Made by a program: the position numbers and the translations under genes. A DNA stretch of 64,000 bases. Source: Chloroflexota bacterium. GTDB taxonomy: Bacteria; Chloroflexota; Anaerolineae; Aggregatilineales; J027. Below, piece after piece: positions 59,476 through 64,000 of the stretch. Numbering within the stretch: the stretch's first letter is position 1; each line of letters starts with the position of its first letter. The stretch covers positions 186,001-250,000 of the forward strand of contig JABFGB010000003.1 of NCBI GenBank assembly GCA_013112715.1, given 5' to 3'. The notes beneath the pieces were generated by a model that saw only the letters and a program-made list of their open reading frames with translations, did no database searches and was not told where the DNA came from.

Positions 59476-61788
59476 ATGACTAACCTGTTCCGGCGTACCC
59501 TCCATGCGGCGTTACTTTTGACGCTGGTACTGATGGCAGGGTTGCCTACTTATCAAACCCGCACCAGCTTTGCGCAAGAGGACGGCTCTAGCGAAGTCGT
59601 CGTCGCGGGGTCACGCTATGTCCAAGACCTGCTGCAAAAGTTGGTAGATAATTACAATGCGACGGCAGAAAACGATACGACTGTCCAATTTGATGCACAA
59701 GGTAATGCAGATGGTTTTACACGGCTGTGTGGTGGAGTTGTGGATGCGGTCATGGCGACTGAGCCAATTTCCGACGAACAACTGCTGGTTTGCGATACCA
59801 ATGCAGTGGAGTTTGTGGAATTGGTGCTGGCCTATGAAGCGTTGGTACTTGTCCCCAGCGCGGGTGCCCCAGCGACCTGTATTGACCAATCCAGCCTGCC
59901 AAGTGTACTCGGTGAGGGTGGGGCAGCCCAACTCAATTGGTCAGTTATCAACCCAACCGCGACCCCCGGTGATATCACCCTGTATGGCCCAAATCCTGAA
60001 AGTCAAACAGTCGTCGGTTTCCTTGCCTCACTGCTGCCAGACGCGCCGCGCACCGATTATACCCAATATGAATCCCCTCAGGCCGTTGTAGATATACTCA
60101 AAGATCCGGCCAGTATGGGTGTGGCGTTTATGACGTTTGATGAGTGGTCAGAGCTTGAAGATCAGGGCGGTTTGACGCCCTTGCAAGCCAGCACTGATCA
60201 ATTGCTGACCTGTCTTTCGCCGGATGAGGGCACGATTGCTGCTGGAACGTATCCCTTCCGCCGTCAGTTGATGCTGTATGTCAATGTGACTGCCTTTGAT
60301 AAAGTCAATTTTGACGAATTCGCAAAATACGCGGTGGGTGCCGAAGGTCTTCCGGTGGTGGATGATGAATTTAACTTCACCGTGCCTGTCCAAGCAGTGT
60401 TGGATCGCGGCCTCAACAATATTACTGGCCCGATTGTAGGACGTACATTTACCCGACCCAATTCCCCAGTGACACTGAATACTGCTGCTGAGGGTTCGGT
60501 GACGGTCAACGGTACGGGTTTGGCATCTACCGCAACTAAGCCCATTTATGATTCCTTTACGGGAACCTATGCCAATGTTGACCTGACGGTTGGCGCGATG
60601 ACCAATGACCAAAGCTGGGGCGCATTCTGCGCTGGCACGGCCTCGGTGATTCAAGTCAATCGTCCTCCGACGGAAGCCGAATTAGCCACATGCTCCGAAA
60701 ACAACATTGACCCCTATACCATCACTTTTGGCGCTCAGGCAGTTGTGCTGGTTGTGAAGGCTGATTCTGATTTGCCCGTTTGCCTCGATTACAGCCAATT
60801 GTCGGCCATGCTGGTGCAAAATGTGCTTGACCCACAGGCTGGCACACTGAATCCTGATGCTACCGCCGAAGCGACAGACGCCGCCCCTACGGAAGCAGCC
60901 ACTGAAGCGCCAACAGCCGAACCTACCGAAGCCGCTACTGAAGCACCTGCACCGGAACCCACCGAAGCGCCGATTGTGCCGCTTGACCCCGCCAAACTGC
61001 AAGGGCCTGCACGCTGGAACGAAATCAATCCCGAATGGCCTGATCGCCAACTGTTGGTGCTGGCTCCCAGCTTAGGTGCGATTGAAACCGACTTGATTTT
61101 GGCAACGGTGACCGATGGTCAACAGGTGCTGCGTCGCACCGATGCCCCCATTGTTCAAATGTCGCCTGTGAACACCCCCAACGCATCCGGAGCGACGGAT
61201 ATTCCCGATTTGCAATATCGTGTTGGCGCTACCGCACATTTTGATGGTGCGATTACTTATGCCCTGTGGACGGCTTTCCAATCCGACCCCGGCAAAGATG
61301 GGGTACGGGTTGTCCAGATTGACGCTGGTAATGGGTGCATTGAACCGACAGCCGAAACTATTCTCGATGGCAGCTATTCATTCTCCTATAGCTCGATGCT
61401 GGTCTTCTCGAAGGCAGCGTTGAGTGATGATGTGGTGGCCGCACTTTTATGGCAGGCCTTCAACAGTGATGCGCTGATTCAGATTGAAACCCTCGGTCTC
61501 GTTGGGTTTGATCGGGCTGCATTGGAAGCCGAACGCGAAAACATCTTCACGATGATTGAAGAAGCGCGTCGTGCCGCAGCAGAAGCCGATCCCGATGCCG
61601 AATCCAGCGATACCACCCCCGAAGCAACTGAGGAAGTGACTGAAGGGCCTACCGAAGAACCTACGGAAACGGCAACTGAGACCGCAACGGAAGTTCCCAC
61701 TGAGATTCCAACCGAAGTGCCGACTGAGGTGTCGACGGAGTTACCAACGGCTGAACCTACAGAAGCCCCAACTCAGGCGGCTCAATAG
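59476..61788 (+). CDS. Exported phosphate-binding-like protein with tandem PBP domains and EPT-rich linkers
   Basis: 770 residues from ATG 59476 (GGAGG five bases upstream); signal peptide ends near TSFAQE. Two PstS-like modules: about 40-290 (VVVAGSRYVQDLLQKLVDNYN, MATEPISDEQLLVC, GSRY start of binding cleft) and a second from about 355 (VTVNGTGLASTATKPIYDSF, FGAQAVVLVVKADSDLPVC). Cys pairs recur. A Thr/Glu/Pro-rich linker splits the second module, and a similar tail ends the protein. Might bind phosphate or other oxyanion, yet no transporter genes are adjacent. Confidence 0.82.
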   Translation: MTNLFRRTLHAALLLTLVLMAGLPTYQTRTSFAQEDGSSEVVVAGSRYVQDLLQKLVDNYNATAENDTTVQFDAQGNADGFTRLCGGVVDAVMATEPISDEQLLVCDTNAVEFVELVLAYEALVLVPSAGAPATCIDQSSLPSVLGEGGAAQLNWSVINPTATPGDITLYGPNPESQTVVGFLASLLPDAPRTDYTQYESPQAVVDILKDPASMGVAFMTFDEWSELEDQGGLTPLQASTDQLLTCLSPDEGTIAAGTYPFRRQLMLYVNVTAFDKVNFDEFAKYAVGAEGLPVVDDEFNFTVPVQAVLDRGLNNITGPIVGRTFTRPNSPVTLNTAAEGSVTVNGTGLASTATKPIYDSFTGTYANVDLTVGAMTNDQSWGAFCAGTASVIQVNRPPTEAELATCSENNIDPYTITFGAQAVVLVVKADSDLPVCLDYSQLSAMLVQNVLDPQAGTLNPDATAEATDAAPTEAATEAPTAEPTEAATEAPAPEPTEAPIVPLDPAKLQGPARWNEINPEWPDRQLLVLAPSLGAIETDLILATVTDGQQVLRRTDAPIVQMSPVNTPNASGATDIPDLQYRVGATAHFDGAITYALWTAFQSDPGKDGVRVVQIDAGNGCIEPTAETILDGSYSFSYSSMLVFSKAALSDDVVAALLWQAFNSDALIQIETLGLVGFDRAALEAERENIFTMIEEARRAAAEADPDAESSDTTPEATEEVTEGPTEEPTETATETATEVPTEIPTEVPTEVSTELPTAEPTEAPTQAAQ

Positions 61789-61812
61789 GTAAGGTCGCAA
61801 GGATATAACGAG

Positions 61813-61837
61813 GGCGGGCTAATAGCCTGCCTTTTTT
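61813..61837 (+). terminator. Terminator after the tandem PBP gene
   Basis: GGCGGGC (61813-61819), TAATA loop, GCCTGCC (61825-61831), T6. One G-U pair. Confidence 0.85.
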
Positions 61838-61899
61838 ATTTTTGCAAATTGATAGATAATGTTTTCAAAAACACCCATCCAATCAGCGAGGAATTTCTG

Positions 61900-63210
61900 A
61901 TGCGCGGTGCAAATCTACGATTGTTGTTGCCTTGCCTGCTGATCTTGACTTTGATGCCTATAGGGTCGGTCAATATCCGACCGGTTTTTGCGCGTCAATC
62001 AGCTACCTTTGCGGTGGTGGCGAACGATGCTCTTGCCGAACGGGTAAGTCGGGCGCTCATTGATGCCTATCCCTATGGTGGATTTGAGACACGGCGCAGT
62101 TCGGAGGCAACTCTCACCAATTTGTGTGCAGGTGAATTTTTGGTACTTGCCACGACGACCCCGCCAACACCTGAAGAATTCGCGGATTGTCCTACTGCTG
62201 TGGAACTGATTGTGGCAATTGATGGCTCGGTAGTTATTATTTCGACACAGGTAGATTTTTTATTGTGCCTTGAGGCCGACCAATTGAAAACCCTCTTTGG
62301 TACAAATGGCCCGCGTGATGCCGAGACGTGGAATCAATTGAATCCAGACTTCCCAGAGCGCCGCGTCAGTGTTTTTGCCACCAATGACCAAGATGTGGAA
62401 GATTTCTTTTTTCAGCGCGTGATCGGGGAGGATAGTGGTCAACGGCGTGGTATTGAGGCGTTTGGCGATGAACCCTATCGTCAAATTAATACACGGCAGG
62501 GCGGGATTGGTTTTGTACCATTGGCCGAATATTTTAGCAGTCCACCCACCTACAGCGTTGTGCCCTTAAATAACGGGACGAGTTGCCAAATGCCAACGGA
62601 ACGTACCATCGCGGAAGGTGACTATCCGGCTGCCGGCTCGGTCTATTGGTATATCAGTCGAGATGCTTCCCTGCCCGCTTCGGAAATCTCTACGCTGTTG
62701 GCGTTTGTTTTTGGCGAGGAGGGTGCTGCCGCCATTCAATCAGTCGGAGGATGGTCTGTCCCGCCTGATTTGACTACCCTCTCTTTGCGCAATCTCCAAG
62801 ATGGGGTGACGGGGCCAGCCTTGTCGGGCGATAACAGCCCTGATTTTGTAGTGCGCTTGACTTGGGAAACCAGCCATGACCTTGACTTGGGTCTCTATTT
62901 GCCCGGAGGTACGGAGGTCAATTTTACCAATCCTGCTGCACCGGGATTCTATCGTCAATCGGATAATGGAAATGATTATTGCTCAACCTCTGCTGCTAGC
63001 CCTCAAGAGGAGATTGTCGCGCTGGATGGGATCGCCTATCCTACTGATTATTTGGCCTATGTTCAGCTTTCGTTGGCGTGTGGGAATGAAGAAACCACCG
63101 CTGCCTTTACCGTAGAATTTTTGATTGATGGGCAGGTCGTGGACTCAGCAACAGGTAGTATTGGAGAGGGTGAGAATCCCTTCGTTGTGACATTTACCTA
63201 TCCGGGCTAG
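61900..63210 (+). CDS. Exported PBP-like protein with C-terminal beta domain
   Basis: 436 residues from ATG 61900 (GAGGA upstream). Signal peptide ends near VFARQ. Residues 28-320 are a PstS-like module related to the protein at 59476 (TFAVVANDALAERVSRALIDAY, WNQLNPDFPERRVSVFATND). The C-terminal 110 residues are a beta-sandwich (VVRLTWETSHDLDLGLYLPGG, TNPAAPGFYRQSDNGNDYC) like pre-peptidase or DUF2135 domains. Extracytoplasmic. Own transcription unit between two terminators. Confidence 0.8.
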   Translation: MRGANLRLLLPCLLILTLMPIGSVNIRPVFARQSATFAVVANDALAERVSRALIDAYPYGGFETRRSSEATLTNLCAGEFLVLATTTPPTPEEFADCPTAVELIVAIDGSVVIISTQVDFLLCLEADQLKTLFGTNGPRDAETWNQLNPDFPERRVSVFATNDQDVEDFFFQRVIGEDSGQRRGIEAFGDEPYRQINTRQGGIGFVPLAEYFSSPPTYSVVPLNNGTSCQMPTERTIAEGDYPAAGSVYWYISRDASLPASEISTLLAFVFGEEGAAAIQSVGGWSVPPDLTTLSLRNLQDGVTGPALSGDNSPDFVVRLTWETSHDLDLGLYLPGGTEVNFTNPAAPGFYRQSDNGNDYCSTSAASPQEEIVALDGIAYPTDYLAYVQLSLACGNEETTAAFTVEFLIDGQVVDSATGSIGEGENPFVVTFTYPG

Positions 63211-63230
63211 GTAGTCCGCTTGCTCGAACC

Positions 63231-63260
63231 AAAAAGGCCGATCTGATTGTCGGCCTTTTT
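63231..63260. terminator. Bidirectional terminator
   Basis: AAAAAGGCCGA (63231-63241) pairs with TCGGCCTTTTT (63250-63260) over 11 bp with an 8-nt loop, giving A/T runs on both sides. Serves both the PBP-like gene and the opposing gene. Confidence 0.9.
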
Positions 63261-63279
63261 AGTATCATGACCTATTCGA

Positions 63280-64000
63280 TTACACACTCATCCGGCTGAA
63301 ATTCAGTAGTTCGTCAACATGCGCGTCCAGTTCAGCAAGCAGGGTGTCGGCGTCTTCTTGGCTTAATTTGCCATCCGTGACAGCTTGGTTAATTTGTTCT
63401 GTCGCGTCGCTGATGATTTGAGCCTTGACCGCTGCTACGTCCCCGCCATTTTCGGTAATGATGGTGGCAAGACTCTTGCCGTCACGCAGTTCTTGGCGCA
63501 CATCCTGAGCCTCAAGGCCAGTGGATTCGGTGATGACATCCATCACGATGCGGCGTAGACCAAAGTTGACGCGGGCATTAATCACACGCTGACCCAGTTC
63601 ATGGCTGAGAATTTCTTGGATTTTGGTATCCAATTCCGCTTTCAGTTCGGCGGCGCGTTCTTCGGTGATGCGTTCATTGGCAAGGGCTTCATCTATTTGG
63701 GCCTCGGCTTCGACTTTGGCATCTGCCGCGACTTGGGCTGGATCACCGCCATTGGCTGTAATCAGGTCACTGAGGGTTTGACCTGCTTCAGCGCTTCGCA
63801 AAAATTCACGGGTATCCATGCCCACCGATTCGGCGGCGGTGTCGGTAACGATGCGAACGAGGGCTAGACCACCGCGATGACCACCCCGATTACCGCCACG
63901 ATCTCCTAGCGGGCCTTGCGCGAACGAGACCCCAACGGCGCTGAATACCATCGCAACCGCTACTACCACAACAGTTGCTCTCAATACACCACGCTTTAAT
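63280..64000 (-). CDS. Exported protein with two tandem helical domains, unknown function (start beyond window)
   Basis: The frame is open to the window edge, and codons before TTG 63984 read LKRGV, the basic start of a signal peptide, so the true start is probably beyond 64000. Signal peptide (VVVVAVAMVFSAVG ... SFAQ), a Gly/Arg-rich stretch (GDRGGNRGGHRGG), then two similar blocks of about 85 residues: each has FLRS/ELRDG-like, GGDPAQVAADAK or GGDVAAVKAQI, and a Glu/Leu-rich helix (AELKAELDTKIQEIL; LLAELDAHVDELL). Secreted coiled-coil-like protein of unknown role. Confidence 0.75.
   Translation of the reverse strand, partial: LKRGVLRATVVVVAVAMVFSAVGVSFAQGPLGDRGGNRGGHRGGLALVRIVTDTAAESVGMDTREFLRSAEAGQTLSDLITANGGDPAQVAADAKVEAEAQIDEALANERITEERAAELKAELDTKIQEILSHELGQRVINARVNFGLRRIVMDVITESTGLEAQDVRQELRDGKSLATIITENGGDVAAVKAQIISDATEQINQAVTDGKLSQEDADTLLAELDAHVDELLNFSRMSV

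Noticed and set aside
60840..60965. Short tandem DNA repeat or CRISPR-like array in the PBP gene
   Set aside because: The periodicity comes from codons for Glu-Ala-Pro-Thr linkers in a coding region, without constant-length repeats and spacers.
1..64000. Genome-wide reassignment of TAG to a sense codon
   Set aside because: Many conserved genes end at TAG exactly where their families end, and no conserved core gene here contains internal TAG apart from the Pth2-like case.

Overview
The window looks like a bacterial chromosome segment of medium GC content, most likely from an uncultured Chloroflexota (Anaerolineae-like) organism. This assignment is an inference from gene style: many exported lipoproteins and signal-peptide proteins with Thr/Pro/Glu-rich linkers, a Hanks-type Ser/Thr kinase with a TPR ectodomain, NB-ARC-like/TIR genes, a rpsF-ssb-rpsR cluster, and small conserved proteins of a kind common in that phylum. 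About 60 protein genes and three tRNA-type genes are packed tightly on both strands. No insertion sequence, integrase, rRNA or CRISPR array is visible.

Layout. 1-5 kb: partial HAD hydrolase, Cys-rich protein, efp, a small membrane protein and an exonuclease-helicase of the DinG type. 4.9-12.4 kb: Ser/Thr kinase with a duplicated TPR ectodomain, a lipoprotein, then an opposing operon with a SdpI-like protein, an esterase and a LysM-M23 lipoprotein. 12.4-15.4 kb: rpsF, ssb, rpsR and an exported parvulin foldase. 15.4-22.9 kb: aquaporin with an altered second NPA box, ketopantoate-reductase-like protein, SCP2 protein, redoxin lipoprotein, GT39 glycosyltransferase, peptidase MA and an FtsJ-like methyltransferase. 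22.9-28.4 kb: padR-modA-modB (ModA carries a sulfite-oxidase-type domain; no modC follows), a flavodoxin, and a GntR regulator with an SHMT-like PLP enzyme. 29-30.6 kb: glutamine synthetase.

30.6-31.8 kb holds the most unusual locus: a tRNA-like gene whose anticodon is CUA (amber-reading), followed by a mini-ORF with TAG as third codon, a gene of unknown function, and a Pth2-like peptidyl-tRNA hydrolase homologue whose well-placed start (SD + ATG) is followed by an in-frame TAG at codon 5. Together these suggest a small amber-suppression cassette that may gate its own expression. Since about 23 of some 60 genes here end in TAG, such a tRNA must be weak, conditional or non-functional.

31.8-39.4 kb: EamA transporter, U32 protein, creatininase-like amidase, LLM oxidoreductase, truncated haemoglobin, SDR. 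39.4-45.2 kb: copper homeostasis island (csoR-copZ-copA plus a His-rich membrane protein and an unknown protein, with a divergent TauE-like/cupredoxin fusion and a second CopZ), with a clear CsoR-type operator. 45.2-51.9 kb: tRNA-Lys, lipoprotein, site-2 protease, lytic transglycosylase, beta-propeller, tRNA-Ser, VOC protein, HEAT protein and methyltransferase. 51.9-58.8 kb: an HdrD-like membrane Fe-S protein, then a compact operon STAND/TPR - YcxB-like - TIR - GNAT that resembles a TIR signalling or defence module with a degenerate nucleotide-binding site. 58.9-64 kb: stand-alone receiver protein, two exported phosphate-binding-like proteins, and a duplicated-domain exported protein that runs off the window.
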